Below, one piece after another: positions 27,747-37,353 of a stretch of DNA of 64,000 nucleotides. The translations under genes were made by a program, and so were the position numbers. The stretch spans positions 1 to 64,000 of the forward strand of contig NZ_AVFK01000009.1 of NCBI RefSeq assembly GCF_000936425.1, given 5' to 3'. Each line of letters begins with the position of its first letter. Position 1 is the stretch's first letter. A model generated the notes under the pieces. The model was not told the origin of the DNA and made no database searches. It saw only the letters and a program-made list of their open reading frames with translations. This DNA is from Skermanella aerolata KACC 11604 (lineage in GTDB: Bacteria > Pseudomonadota > Alphaproteobacteria > Azospirillales > Azospirillaceae).

Positions 27747-29204
27747 GTGACATCGCCGGAAATGGTTCGGCCGGTTTTCCATATAATCGGCATATTGCTG
27801 GCTGTGCTGGGAGTCGGCATGCTCGTCCCGGCACTCTTGGACAGCGCGATCGGACATTCCGACTGGATCGTCTTCGTGACTTCCAGCGCCATCACCATCG
27901 GCGCGGCAGGCGCCTTGTACCTGGGCACCAGCGGACCGATCGAGCGCTTCGGAGTCAAGCAGACATTCCTGCTGACCACCATGGCCTGGGTCGTCCTTGC
28001 GGTATTCGGCGCACTGCCTTTCATGATGTCCACGACGCAGCTCGATTTCACCGACGCCTTCTATGAAGCGATGTCAGGGCTGAGCACGACCGGGGGCACC
28101 GTGATCGTCGGGCTGGACAACGCGCCGCCGGGCGTCCTGCTCTGGCGGGCCCTGCTCAACTGGTTCGGCGGCATCGGCATCATCGTGATGGCCATCGCGA
28201 TCCTGCCGGTCCTGCGGGTCGGCGGCATGCAGCTCTTCCGCACCGAGTCGTCGGATCGCGGCGACAAGCCGTTCGCCACGGTCAGGGACACCGCCAACGG
28301 CATCACGCTGACGTATCTGGGCCTGACGGTGTTCTCGACCGTTCTGTTCAATCTCGCCGGGATGGACTGGTTCGACGCCGTCTGCCACGCGATGGCGGCG
28401 GTCTCGACAGGCGGCTTTTCGACCAAGGACGCGTCCCTGGGATACTTCGAGTCGATCCCGATCCTGTGGGTCGCAGTCGTCAGCATGATTTCCGGCGCGG
28501 TGCCGCTCACCTACTATATCAGGCTGCTGCGCAATTTCGGCGGTGCCGCGCTGGCGGACAGCCAGGTATGGACGCTGATGGGCATCCTGGTCGTATCGGT
28601 CGGCGCCATGACCGGCTGGGCCTATTTCGAAGTCGGATTGGAGTTCGTTCCGGCGCTCAGTCACAGCGCCGTCAACGTGGTATCGATCATCACCGACACG
28701 GGCTTCGTTTCGACCGACTACAGCACCTGGGGCGGTTTCCCCATGGTCACCTTCTTTTTCTTCTTCTTCATCGGCGGCTGCACCGGATCGACCTCCGGCT
28801 CGATCAAGATCTTCCGCTGGCAGATCCTGTTCGGGTCGATGCAGGCGCAGATGATCCGGATGCTTCAGCCGCACCGGGTCGTCGTGCGCACCTATAACGG
28901 CAAGCCCGTGCAGCCGGACGTGGTCGACGGCGTCATCAACTTCGTCTTCGCCTATATTCTCTCCTACGTGATCCTGACGCTGATGATCGCCGCGACGGGA
29001 TTGGACATGCTGACGGCCTCAAGCTCCGTCGCCTCGGCACTGGCCGGTGCCGGACCCGGCCTGGGCCCCGTCGTCGGACCGGCGGGCACCTTCGCGCCGC
29101 TGCCCGACGCAGCCAAATGGGTGCTGTGCCTCGCGATGCTGCTGGGTCGGCTGGAGGTCTTCACCGTGATCGTCCTGTTCACCCGCACCTTCTGGAGAAG
29201 CTGA
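27747..29204 (+). CDS. trkH: TrkH/TrkG-family potassium uptake protein
   Basis: 485 residues, multi-pass. The repeated P-loop/selectivity segments of the Trk/Ktr/HKT superfamily are visible: EAMSGLSTTGGTVI, HAMAAVSTGGFSTKDA, IITDTGFVSTDYSTW and LAGAGPGLGPV. RPVFHIIGILLAVLGVGMLV is the first helix. It imports K+ and normally needs a cytoplasmic TrkA partner, not seen here. I chose GTG at 27747 because GAGGA lies four bases upstream; ATG at 27762 (MVRPVFH) is the alternative. The amidase gene starts 74 bases later on the same strand. Confidence 0.93.
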   Translation: MTSPEMVRPVFHIIGILLAVLGVGMLVPALLDSAIGHSDWIVFVTSSAITIGAAGALYLGTSGPIERFGVKQTFLLTTMAWVVLAVFGALPFMMSTTQLDFTDAFYEAMSGLSTTGGTVIVGLDNAPPGVLLWRALLNWFGGIGIIVMAIAILPVLRVGGMQLFRTESSDRGDKPFATVRDTANGITLTYLGLTVFSTVLFNLAGMDWFDAVCHAMAAVSTGGFSTKDASLGYFESIPILWVAVVSMISGAVPLTYYIRLLRNFGGAALADSQVWTLMGILVVSVGAMTGWAYFEVGLEFVPALSHSAVNVVSIITDTGFVSTDYSTWGGFPMVTFFFFFFIGGCTGSTSGSIKIFRWQILFGSMQAQMIRMLQPHRVVVRTYNGKPVQPDVVDGVINFVFAYILSYVILTLMIAATGLDMLTASSSVASALAGAGPGLGPVVGPAGTFAPLPDAAKWVLCLAMLLGRLEVFTVIVLFTRTFWRS

Positions 29205-29278
29205 CCTCTTCGCGAAACGCACTGTTTGTGCTTCATGGGGTCGCAGCCCCCCCAAGACCCTGAAGAAGGCTCTCACTG

Positions 29279-30619
29279 ATGTCCAAGGCACCGACCATCG
29301 CAGCACTGGCCGCCGATCTGGCCGGCGGCCGCACCACCAGCGTCGCCCTGACCGAAGCGGCGCTCGACCGGATCGCCGACCCGGCCGGCGAGGGCGTCAG
29401 GACCTTCACCCATGTGGACAGGGCGACGTCACTGGCTCAGGCCGAGGCCAGCGACCGCCTCCGCGCCCATGGGATCGTCCCCTCGCCGCTCGCCGGCCTT
29501 CCGGTCTCGGTCAAGGACCTGTTCGACCTCGCCGGTCAGGTCACGACCGCCGGTTCGGTCGTCCTCAAGGACAGCGCCCCGGCAAAAGTGGACGCGCCGG
29601 CCATGGCACGCCTGCGGGCCGCGGGAGCGGTGCTGATCGGGCGCACCAACATGACCGAGTTCGCGTTTTCCGGGTTGGGGATCAATCCGCATTACGGCAC
29701 CCCCGGCAACCCGTTCGACCGCAAGCGCATCCCCGGCGGATCGTCGTCCGGTGCCGCCGTTTCGGTCGCCGACGGCATGGCGGTCGCCGCGATCGGTTCG
29801 GACACCGGCGGATCGGTCCGCATTCCTGCCGCCCTGTGCGGCCTTGCCGGGTTCAAGCCGACCCAGTCGCGGGTGCCGCGCGACGGTGCGGTCCCGCTGT
29901 CATGGACGCTCGACAGCATCGGTCCGCTTGCCGCCTCGATCGCCTGCTGCGCCGTGGTCGATGCCGTGATGGCCGGTGAACCGGCCCATGCTCCCGAAGC
30001 GCTGCCGCTGGCCGGCTTGAGGATCGGCGTTCCGGAGCAGATCGTGCTGGATGGCCTGGACGCCACGGTTTCCGCCGCCTTCTCCCGCACGCTGACCCGC
30101 CTGTCGCAGGCCGGCGCCCATTTGAGCGACCTGGACATGCCGGCCCTGATCCGGATCGCCGAGGTCGGCGGCAGGGGCGGTTTCGCCGCCCCCGAGGCAC
30201 TCGCCTGGCACAAGAGCCTGCTGGAGCACCGCGGCTCGGAATACGATCCGCGCGTATCGGTCCGCATCCGGCGCGGCGCCGAGCAGTCGGCCGTGGACTA
30301 CATCGAACTACTGGCGGCCCGTAAGGCGATCATGGCGGAAGCGGTCGAGCAGACCCGCGACTTCGACGCCCTGCTGCTGCCGACGACCCCTATCGTCGCA
30401 CCCCGGTTCGACGAAGTGGCCGACGATGCCGGATACACCAGGCTCAACATCATGGTGCTCCGCAACCCGTCGCTCTTCAACTTCCTCGACCGGCCGGCGG
30501 TCACCCTGCCCTGCACCACCGACGGCTTGCCGGTCGGCGCGATGCTGGTCGGCAAGCGCCACCACGACCGGCGCCTGCTGGCCATCGCCCGCGCGGTGGA
30601 GCCGGTGATCGCCGGTTGA
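29279..30619 (+). CDS. Amidase-signature family hydrolase
   Basis: 446 residues. The Ser-Ser-Lys triad is visible: Lys in LPVSVKDLFDLAG, Ser in GGSSSGAAVSVADGMAVAAI and Ser in GSDTGGSVRIPAALCGLAGF. It hydrolyses a C-N amide bond. The family also includes GatA, but there is no gatC or gatB next to it and it is shorter than usual GatA, so a stand-alone amidase is more likely. Substrate unknown. A purine-rich GAAGAAGG precedes the ATG. Confidence 0.9.
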   Translation: MSKAPTIAALAADLAGGRTTSVALTEAALDRIADPAGEGVRTFTHVDRATSLAQAEASDRLRAHGIVPSPLAGLPVSVKDLFDLAGQVTTAGSVVLKDSAPAKVDAPAMARLRAAGAVLIGRTNMTEFAFSGLGINPHYGTPGNPFDRKRIPGGSSSGAAVSVADGMAVAAIGSDTGGSVRIPAALCGLAGFKPTQSRVPRDGAVPLSWTLDSIGPLAASIACCAVVDAVMAGEPAHAPEALPLAGLRIGVPEQIVLDGLDATVSAAFSRTLTRLSQAGAHLSDLDMPALIRIAEVGGRGGFAAPEALAWHKSLLEHRGSEYDPRVSVRIRRGAEQSAVDYIELLAARKAIMAEAVEQTRDFDALLLPTTPIVAPRFDEVADDAGYTRLNIMVLRNPSLFNFLDRPAVTLPCTTDGLPVGAMLVGKRHHDRRLLAIARAVEPVIAG

Positions 30620-30624
30620 CCATC

Positions 30625-30666
30625 GGAAGGGCGCGGCGGTCATATCAACGTCCGCCGCGCCCTTCC
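30625..30666. terminator. Strong hairpin between convergent amidase and SDR genes
   Basis: GGAAGGGCGCGGCGG at 30625-30639 pairs perfectly over 15 bp with 30652-30666 around a 12-base loop. It begins a few bases after the amidase stop and ends nine bases before the SDR stop, so it can serve both strands, though no T-run follows. Confidence 0.7.
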
Positions 30667-30675
30667 GCCGACGAC

Positions 30676-31743
30676 TCAGGCCGGGATTACCTTATCCCGC
30701 TTCAAACGATCGAACAGGTCGGTGAAGCTGTCCGGTGTGCTCTGATAGTCGAGGAAGCCGGCCTTGCGGCTCTTGGTCATGTCGGTGACGACTTCCATCG
30801 GCCGGCCGAGGTCGGCGTCGGTGTGCCACCAGGACGCCAGCCGGCCCAGGTCGCTCTCGATCAGCCCATGGCGCTCGGCGATCTTCTTCCAGACCGGTGC
30901 CGTATCCGCCATCGTCCGCTCCAGCGGCTGGGCGCTTCCGCCATAGGGCGCGGGTTCGACGCCGAAATAGCCCGCGATCCGGGGCCACAGCCATTTCCAG
31001 CGGAAGACGTCGCCGTTGACGACGTTGAAGTCCTGGTTGCGGCCGGCCTCATTTGTCGTCGCCCATTCCAAATGACGGGCGAGCAGCCGCGCGTCGGTGA
31101 TGTCGGTCAGGGCGTTCCACTGGGTCGGCGAACCGGGGAAGGCGAAGGGGATGCCGGTCTCCCGGCAGATATTGGCATAGACCGCCAGCGTCACGCCCAT
31201 GTTCATCGCGTTCCCGAGGGCATAGCCGATGATGGTATGGGGGCGATGGACGCTCCAGGTGAAGCCCCGCCGCGAAGAGGCGGCGAACACTTCGTCTTCC
31301 TGGGTGTAGTAGAAGTTCTCGACGTCCTGGCGCCCCTGCTCCTCGCGGAACGGAGTTTCCGGCACGGCGCCAGCGCCATAGGCCTCGAACGGGCCGAGAT
31401 AGTGCTTCAACCCGGTCACCAGGGCGACGTGCGACAGGCTCGGCGCGTTCCCGACGGCATCCAGCAGGTTGCGCACCATCCCGCCGTTGACCCGGCAGTT
31501 CTCCGCTTCGGTCGCTTGGCGCGCCCAGGCGGAGATGAAGACATGGCTGACGTCCAACCCGTCCAGGGCCGTCCTGGTCGCCTCGGCGTCGGTCAGGTCG
31601 GCCGCGATCGGCTTGAGGTCGGCTTGGCGGAACGAGGGCCGCCGGGCCAGACCGTGGACGGTCCAGCCCTGCGCCAGCAGGCGTTCGGCCAAGTTGCCGC
31701 CGACGATACCGCCAGCGCCGACGATGAGTGCCGCCTTGGACAT
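30676..31743 (-). CDS. SDR family oxidoreductase (PRISE / progesterone 5-beta-reductase-like)
   Basis: 355 residues. The Rossmann motif is ALIVGAGGIVGGNLAERLL. Downstream TGLKHYLGPFEAYG, ENFYYTQEDEVF and FTWSVHRPHTIIGYALGNAM are the landmarks of PRISE-type iridoid synthase/5-beta-reductase enzymes, which reduce enones with NAD(P)H using the Tyr in the YYTQED segment. The bacterial substrate is unknown. The ATG at 31743 has GGAG at good spacing; a GTG three codons upstream would leave no spacing. The gene is alone on its strand, divergent from glucose dehydrogenase. Confidence 0.85.
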   Translation of the reverse strand: MSKAALIVGAGGIVGGNLAERLLAQGWTVHGLARRPSFRQADLKPIAADLTDAEATRTALDGLDVSHVFISAWARQATEAENCRVNGGMVRNLLDAVGNAPSLSHVALVTGLKHYLGPFEAYGAGAVPETPFREEQGRQDVENFYYTQEDEVFAASSRRGFTWSVHRPHTIIGYALGNAMNMGVTLAVYANICRETGIPFAFPGSPTQWNALTDITDARLLARHLEWATTNEAGRNQDFNVVNGDVFRWKWLWPRIAGYFGVEPAPYGGSAQPLERTMADTAPVWKKIAERHGLIESDLGRLASWWHTDADLGRPMEVVTDMTKSRKAGFLDYQSTPDSFTDLFDRLKRDKVIPA

Positions 31744-32068
31744 GGAATTCACTCCAACTTACTTCGGTATGGATATTGATCGTGATCTGGGGATCGGGTT
31801 TTCGGCCTGCGTTCAAAGGCTCGTTGACGGGAGAACACGCGCCGGTCGCTTAGGTGCCGGAATGGCAGCCATTCAGCCAAGACCGCGAAGAACCGTTTCT
31901 TGCGGGTCGATGGCGGAGTGACGCTGGCCATTGCGTAAAGCCTAGCCGTGTAAAGCCACGCTTTCTCTTCATGGCTGATCAACCACAGCATGAGGAAACC
32001 TAGCAGCCTCGGTATCGTTACCGGAACGACATCAGAAGGTCCCCCTCCGAAGACTCCGAGGTGACAAC
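31744..32068. other. Divergent intergenic region (SDR / glucose dehydrogenase)
   Basis: About 325 bases with no convincing gene; a minus-strand open frame of 80 codons has no protein character. It should carry the promoters for both flanking genes. The last part (about 32040-32062) can form a short GC-rich hairpin before the GAGGTG ribosome-binding site of gcd. Confidence 0.45.
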
Positions 32069-34570
32069 ATGCGTGGCAAGCGGCGGCGTCCCATCCTAAT
32101 CATGACGGGATTGCTCAATCTCCTCATGGGCTTGGCCCTGGCTGTCGGAGGCGTCTGGCTGATCGCCCTGGGCGGCTCCTGGTACTATGCGATCGCGGCA
32201 GCGGCCTTCCTGCTGACCGGTTTCCTGCTGATAAAGGGCCGCCCGGCGGCGCTCCTCGTCTACGCCCTGCTCGGCATCGGGACGCTGGCCTGGTCCGTGT
32301 GGGAGGTCGGTCTGGATTGGTGGCCGCTGGCGGCGCGCGGCGCCGTGATCTTCGTCGTCGGCCTGTGGCTCCTGACCCCCTGGGTCACCCGCGCGCTCGA
32401 CGCCGGCCAAGGCCGCGTCTCGGCGTTGCGCGGTGCGGGACTGCCGCTGACGGCGACCATCGCCGTCGCGGTGGTGCTGGCGGTCGTTTCCTGGTTCGGC
32501 GAACCTCACCGGATCGAGGGCAACGCTCCCGGCATCCGCGCCGAGGTGCCGGCCGATCCGTCCGATGTTCCGCCCGGCGAATGGCATGCCTACGGACGGA
32601 CCGGCCATGCCCAGCGCTACTCGCCGCTGGACCAGATCACGCCGGAGAACGTCTCCAAGCTCGACGTCGCCTGGACCTATCATACCGGAGACGTCAGGGG
32701 CCGCCCTGGCGATCCGGAGGAGACGACCTTCGAGGTCACGCCACTCAAGATCGGCAACCGGCTGTTCCTGTGCACGCCGCACCAGAACGTCATCGCGCTG
32801 GATGCCACGACCGGGTCCGAGATCTGGCGCTACGACCCGAAGATCCGCAGCGAGCTGGCGCTCCAGCACCTGACCTGCCGGGGCCTGTCCTATCACGCCG
32901 CCGCTCCCGCCGCCGCCGCAGGAAGGGATGGTGCCGAGCCTGCCCCCGAGACGGCGGAACAGACGGCGCCGGGAACGACGGCGGCGCCTGGAGGCTCGAC
33001 CGTCCTGGACCTGCCGGTCGCATCAGCCGAAGCCGCGACGGCGGACGATTGCCCGGCGAGGCTTTTCATGCCGACGGCCGACGGCCGCATCATCGCCCTG
33101 AACCCGGAAAACGGCGCGGTCTGCACCGGTTTCGGCGGTGGGACCGGCCAGATCAACCTCTGGCGGAACATGCCGAACGTCAATCCGGGCTCTTATTACT
33201 CCACCTCGCCGGTGGTTGTGACCAAGGACCTCATCGTCGTCGGCGGCACGGTGCTTGACAACGTTTCGACCAACGAGACGTCGGGCGTGATCCGGGCCTT
33301 CGACGTCGATACCGGAGACCTCGTCTGGAACTGGGATTCTGGCAATCCGGACGAGACGGCCCCGATCGGCCCTGACCAGAGCTACACACCGAACTCGCCG
33401 AACAGCTGGTCGATCCTGAGCGTCGATGAAAATCTGGGCATGGTCTATATCCCACTCGGCAACCAGCCGCCGGACCAGTGGGGCGGGAACCGCAGCCCCG
33501 CCGTCGAGAAGTTTTCGTCCTCGGTCGTCGCGCTCGACCTTGCCACCGGTCAGGTGCGCTGGAACTTCCAGACCGTCCATCACGACCTCTGGGACTACGA
33601 CGTGCCGGCGCAGCCGAGCCTGATCGACCTGACCGTGGACGGGCAGACCGTCCCGGCATTGGTCCAGCCGACCAAGCAGGGCGAGCTCTTCGTCCTTGAC
33701 CGCCGGACCGGCGACCCGGTCCTGCCGGTCACCGAGAAGCCGGCTCCGCAAGGGGCGGCGGAAGGCGACCACACTGCGCCGACGCAGCCGGTCTCCGCCC
33801 TGTCCTACGACCCGCCGCCGCTCGCGGGACGGGACATGTGGGGCGCCACGATGTTCGACCAGCTGGCGTGCCGGATCTCGCTGAAGAAGTTGCGGTACGA
33901 AGGCCGCTTCACGCCACCCTCGACGCAGGGCTCCCTCATCTATCCCGGCAATTTCGGCGTCTTCAACTGGGGCAGCGTCGCGGTCGATCCGAGACGGCAG
34001 ATCGCCTTCACGACCCCCACTTATCTCGCCTTCGTCTCCCAGCTCATCCCCCGCGCGGACGACAAGACGCTGTACGTCCAGGGAGAGAACCGTCCGGAAC
34101 AGAGCCTGCCCGCCCTCAACGAGAACTTCGGCGCGCCGTTCGCGATCAAGCTGGGACCGTTCGTCTCGGTGCTGGGACTGCCGTGCCAAGCTCCCCCCTG
34201 GGGCTATGTCGCTGCGGCGGACCTGACGACCGGCAAGGTGGTCTGGCAGCATAAGAACGGCACCGTCCGCGACGCCTCGCCGCTTCCGCTGCCGTTCACG
34301 ATGGGCGTGCCCAACCTCGGCGGACCGATCATGACAGCGGGCGGCGTGGCGTTCCTGTCCGGCACGATCGACTACTATGTGCGGGGATACGACGTCACGA
34401 CCGGCGAGCAACTGTGGGAGAGCCGCCTGCCGGCCGGCGGTCAGGCGACGCCGATGACCTATCTGGGAGAAGACGGCCGCCAGTTCGTGTTGGTGGCGGC
34501 CGGCGGTCACGGCTCTCTCGGCACCAAGGCCGGCGACGCCGTCATCGCCTATGCCCTGCCGAAGCAGTAG
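32069..34570 (+). CDS. gcd: Membrane-bound PQQ glucose dehydrogenase
   Basis: 833 residues. Five N-terminal helices (about 10-150) carry the ubiquinone-reducing membrane domain, followed by a PQQ beta-propeller from about 165 (GEWHAYGRTGHAQRYSPLDQ, LTCRGLSYH, FMPTADGRIIALN, NSWSILSVDENLGMVYIPLG, VHHDLWDYDVPAQPSLIDL, QGSLIYPGNFGVFNWGSVAV). It oxidises glucose to gluconolactone in the periplasm and feeds electrons to ubiquinone, which the bo3 oxidase at 41-45 kb could use. A low-complexity Ala/Pro/Glu insertion near 280-325 is longer than I expect. No PQQ biosynthesis genes are in the window. GAGGTG precedes the ATG. Confidence 0.95.
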   Translation: MRGKRRRPILIMTGLLNLLMGLALAVGGVWLIALGGSWYYAIAAAAFLLTGFLLIKGRPAALLVYALLGIGTLAWSVWEVGLDWWPLAARGAVIFVVGLWLLTPWVTRALDAGQGRVSALRGAGLPLTATIAVAVVLAVVSWFGEPHRIEGNAPGIRAEVPADPSDVPPGEWHAYGRTGHAQRYSPLDQITPENVSKLDVAWTYHTGDVRGRPGDPEETTFEVTPLKIGNRLFLCTPHQNVIALDATTGSEIWRYDPKIRSELALQHLTCRGLSYHAAAPAAAAGRDGAEPAPETAEQTAPGTTAAPGGSTVLDLPVASAEAATADDCPARLFMPTADGRIIALNPENGAVCTGFGGGTGQINLWRNMPNVNPGSYYSTSPVVVTKDLIVVGGTVLDNVSTNETSGVIRAFDVDTGDLVWNWDSGNPDETAPIGPDQSYTPNSPNSWSILSVDENLGMVYIPLGNQPPDQWGGNRSPAVEKFSSSVVALDLATGQVRWNFQTVHHDLWDYDVPAQPSLIDLTVDGQTVPALVQPTKQGELFVLDRRTGDPVLPVTEKPAPQGAAEGDHTAPTQPVSALSYDPPPLAGRDMWGATMFDQLACRISLKKLRYEGRFTPPSTQGSLIYPGNFGVFNWGSVAVDPRRQIAFTTPTYLAFVSQLIPRADDKTLYVQGENRPEQSLPALNENFGAPFAIKLGPFVSVLGLPCQAPPWGYVAAADLTTGKVVWQHKNGTVRDASPLPLPFTMGVPNLGGPIMTAGGVAFLSGTIDYYVRGYDVTTGEQLWESRLPAGGQATPMTYLGEDGRQFVLVAAGGHGSLGTKAGDAVIAYALPKQ

Positions 34571-34582
34571 CAGTCCCATGTA

Positions 34583-34610
34583 CCCGCTGGGTGCGATCGC
34601 ACCCAGCGGG
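34583..34610. terminator. Perfect 28-base palindrome between gcd and a dioxygenase gene
   Basis: CCCGCTGGGTGC, GATC and GCACCCAGCGGG form a 12-bp stem starting 12 bases after the gcd stop and ending nine bases before the convergent dioxygenase stop. No T-run follows on either side, so it is a terminator-like stabiliser of both 3' ends. Confidence 0.65.
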
Positions 34611-34619
34611 CCTGAGCGG

Positions 34620-35564
34620 TCAAAGCGGCTTCAGGTTCGCCTCGATCTGCTTGCGCCGTCCTTCCAGGAACGGCGGCAGCGAAAGCTTCTCGCCCAGCGC
34701 ATCCATCGCCTCGTCGGTCGCGAAACCGGGACCGTCGGTGGCGATCTCGAACAGGACGCCGTTCGGCTCCCTGAAGTAGAGGCTGCGGAAGTAGAACCGG
34801 TCGACCGGACCGCTGGACGGCAGCCGGACCTGGTTCAGCCGGTCGGCCCAGGCCTCGTAGTCGGCATCGGGGATGCGGAACGCCACGTGATGGACGGCGC
34901 CCGCCCCCTGACCCGCCGGCTCCAGGTCCGGCTGAACCGCGACGTGAAGCTCGGCCGCGGCACCGCCCTGTCCCATCTGGTAAACGACGGTCCGCGAGTC
35001 GGCGGTATCGGGCGTCCGGTATTCCCGCACCTGTTCCATGTTCAGCACCCGGCGCACGACCAGATCGGTCGGCTTCAGGTCGGGAACGCTCATGGTGATC
35101 GGTCCGAGGCCCCGGATCTGGTATTCCGCCGGGATCGGGCTGCGGTCCCACGGATGCGCCGCACCGGCGCCGCCGTCGTCCACCAGACTGAGCCGTTGGC
35201 CTTCGAAGTCTTCGAAGTCGAGCACCAGCCTGGTGTCGCGCTCGACGATGTCGGCGTGCCGGACGCCTTCTGCCTCGAAGCGCTTCTTCCACCATTCCAG
35301 GGTGCCATCGCCGGCGACCCGCAGCGCCGTGCGGGTGATGCTGTGGGTGCCCCGCCGCTCGCGTCCGACCGGCCAGTCGAAGAAGGTGATGTCGCTGCCG
35401 GGAGAAGCCAGGGCATCGGCGTAGAACAGATGGTAGGCGCTGACGTCGTCCTGGTTGACCGTCTTCTTGACCAGACGCATGCCCAGCGTCTTCGTGTAGA
35501 AGGCATGGTTGCCCGAGGCATCGGCGGAAACGGCGGTCAGGTGATGGATGCCGGTGAGTTGCAT
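34620..35564 (-). CDS. VOC-family ring-cleaving dioxygenase (MhqO-like), second copy
   Basis: 314 residues with two vicinal-oxygen-chelate modules. Metal-ligand positions are His in [13 protein letters not shown], His in [17 protein letters not shown] and Glu in [14 protein letters not shown]. Relatives such as Bacillus MhqO cleave hydroquinones or catechols. It is the last gene of a three-gene set and starts two bases after the esterase stop, so it is clearly cotranscribed. It is a paralogue of the protein at 36254-37186: [11 protein letters not shown] and NYFRSVYFREP, and the tail FLE-RR--IEA, match closely. Confidence 0.9.
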   Translation of the reverse strand: MQLTGIHHLTAVSADASGNHAFYTKTLGMRLVKKTVNQDDVSAYHLFYADALASPGSDITFFDWPVGRERRGTHSITRTALRVAGDGTLEWWKKRFEAEGVRHADIVERDTRLVLDFEDFEGQRLSLVDDGGAGAAHPWDRSPIPAEYQIRGLGPITMSVPDLKPTDLVVRRVLNMEQVREYRTPDTADSRTVVYQMGQGGAAAELHVAVQPDLEPAGQGAGAVHHVAFRIPDADYEAWADRLNQVRLPSSGPVDRFYFRSLYFREPNGVLFEIATDGPGFATDEAMDALGEKLSLPPFLEGRRKQIEANLKPL

Positions 35565-35566
35565 GA

Positions 35567-36199
35567 TCAGATTTCCTTCGCTGAATTACTGTCGAGCCAT
35601 GCCTTGGCGAGCGTCACGTCCGCCTGGGACAAGCCATGGCCGACCGGCAAGATCCTATGTTCCACGGCGGCTCCGGCCCCTTTCAGGATGGCAGCCAGCC
35701 GCCCGGCGTTCTCGGTGGGCACGATGGGGTCGCCGGAGCCCGAGAGCAGCAGCACGCCCTTGCCGGCAAGGTCCGCCGCCGGTGGTTCGCTCAGCGGCAC
35801 CATCGCCCGCAGCAGCACGGCCCCGGCCAGCGCTTCGGGCCGCAGCATCAGGACGGCGGCCGCGATATTCGCCCCGTTGGAGAAACCGACGGCTATGGGT
35901 GCTGCCAGTCCATAGGCTTCGCGGGCCTCGGTGATGAAGTCGGCAAGCTCGTGAGCGCGGCGCCGCACGTCGGCCTCGTCGAAGACGCCCTCCGCCAGCC
36001 GGCGGAAGAACCGGGGCATGCCGCCTTCCAGGACCTTGCCGCGCGGCGACAGTAGGGCCGAGCCTTCCGCTATCATGCGGCCGAGCGGCAGCAGGTCGTT
36101 CTCGTCGCCGCCGGTGCCGTGAAGCAGCAGGAGCGGCGGACGGCCGGCGCCGGGCGCCGGCTCGAACCGATGGACGAAGGACAGGCGGGTGTCAGTCAT
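35567..36199 (-). CDS. Alpha/beta hydrolase, carboxylesterase (MhqD-like)
   Basis: 210 residues. The serine nucleophile lies in [15 protein letters not shown], the acid probably in [16 protein letters not shown] and the His in [33 protein letters not shown] builds the oxyanion site. Related esterases in Bacillus mhq operons act with ring-cleaving dioxygenases in thiol- and quinone-stress resistance. It sits between the two dioxygenase genes with gaps of 54 and 2 bases. Confidence 0.9.
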   Translation of the reverse strand: MTDTRLSFVHRFEPAPGAGRPPLLLLHGTGGDENDLLPLGRMIAEGSALLSPRGKVLEGGMPRFFRRLAEGVFDEADVRRRAHELADFITEAREAYGLAAPIAVGFSNGANIAAAVLMLRPEALAGAVLLRAMVPLSEPPAADLAGKGVLLLSGSGDPIVPTENAGRLAAILKGAGAAVEHRILPVGHGLSQADVTLAKAWLDSNSAKEI

Positions 36200-36253
36200 A
36201 TCAAGTCTCCAGTCGGCCGGTTCCCTGGCCGGAAAAGCTCAGGAAGAGACGGC

Positions 36254-37186
36254 TCAAGCGAGGGCGGGCAGAACCGCCTCGATCTCTTCGCGCCGACGCT
36301 CAAGGAACTTCGGCAGTTTCAGATCCCGTCCCAGCGACGCCTGCGGCTCGTCGACCGCGAAGCCGGGCTCGTCGGTGGCGATCTCGAACAGGATGCCGCC
36401 CGGCTCCCGGAAATAGACGGACCGGAAGTAGTTGCGGTCCTTCTGCTCCGTGGGTTGGATACCGTGGTTCTCGCGCAGCTTCTTGACCATTTCCGCCTGA
36501 GCCCGATCGTCGGCGGCGCGGAAGGCCACGTGATGGACCGATCCCTTGCCCATCCGGGCCGGCAGGAAGCCGCCAGCGCTCCGGATATCGACGATCCCGC
36601 CGATGGTGGTATCTGCGACCTTGTAGCGGGTAACGCCATTCTCGGTAGCGCCCTGCGTGAACCCGAAGACATCGGTCAGGATCGCACCGGTGCGTTCGCC
36701 GTTCTCCAGCAGCAGGCTGATGCCCTGGAAGCCCCGGATCGCGTTCTCCACCGGGATCTCGCCGGCCGTCCAGGCGGCTTCGCCCTCGATGCCGGGAGAC
36801 GCCACCAGAGCCAGCCTCATGCCGTCCGGATCGCGGAAGGGAAGCACGGTTTCGCCGAACCGCTTTTCCGGAGTCTCGTGGCGGACGCCCTTCTCAAGGA
36901 AACGATGGGTCCAGTAGCCGAGCGAGCCGGCCGGGACGCGGAACACCGTTTCCTGCGTTTCTCCGATGCCGAGCCGGCCGGGCGCCGCATGTTCCCACGG
37001 GAAGAAGGTCAGGATCGTGCCGGGGCTGCCCGCCTCGTCGCCATAGTACAGGTGATATGTTCCGGGATCGTCGAAGTTGACGGTCTTCTTGACCAGCCGA
37101 AGTCCGAGCATACCGGTGTAGAAGTCCAGGTTGCGATGGGTCGAACCCGAAATGGCCGTTACGTGATGGATGCCGTTTCCGCGCAT
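36254..37186 (-). CDS. VOC-family ring-cleaving dioxygenase (MhqO-like), first copy
   Basis: 310 residues, two VOC modules. Metal ligands are His in MRGNGIHHVTAIS, His in GSVHHVAFRAADDR and Glu in GGILFEIATDEPGF. It should open hydroquinone or catechol-type rings with Fe(II) and O2. The ATG at 37186 follows GGAGGGAAAGACA; an in-frame extension to 37285 would run into the regulator region and is not family-like. First gene of the operon, divergent from a LysR regulator. Confidence 0.9.
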   Translation of the reverse strand: MRGNGIHHVTAISGSTHRNLDFYTGMLGLRLVKKTVNFDDPGTYHLYYGDEAGSPGTILTFFPWEHAAPGRLGIGETQETVFRVPAGSLGYWTHRFLEKGVRHETPEKRFGETVLPFRDPDGMRLALVASPGIEGEAAWTAGEIPVENAIRGFQGISLLLENGERTGAILTDVFGFTQGATENGVTRYKVADTTIGGIVDIRSAGGFLPARMGKGSVHHVAFRAADDRAQAEMVKKLRENHGIQPTEQKDRNYFRSVYFREPGGILFEIATDEPGFAVDEPQASLGRDLKLPKFLERRREEIEAVLPALA

Positions 37187-37278
37187 TGTCTTTCCCTCCA
37201 CGGGGTGGGGAGCGACGGGGCCGCCCCTTGCATGAGTCGAAGATAGGCGCGCGGACGCCGCAAACCTATGGCTTGCCC

Positions 37279-37294
37279 ATTGCACTGGCGCAAT
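37279..37294. promoter_or_regulatory. LysR-type operator candidate
   Basis: ATTGC-N6-GCAAT, a partly palindromic site with a T-N11-A core (T37281 to A37293), the typical LysR-regulator box. It lies in the 167-base gap between the divergent dioxygenase operon and its lysR neighbour, so it could control both. Confidence 0.5.
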
Positions 37295-37353
37295 GATATC
37301 TATGCGATTATGCTATAAGCGTTGCATCCAGGGAATTTCGGAAGAGGAAACGC

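Noticed and set aside
29279-30619. Amidase gene as gatA of the tRNA amidotransferase
   Set aside because: No gatB or gatC neighbours and only 446 residues, so a stand-alone amidase is the safer call.
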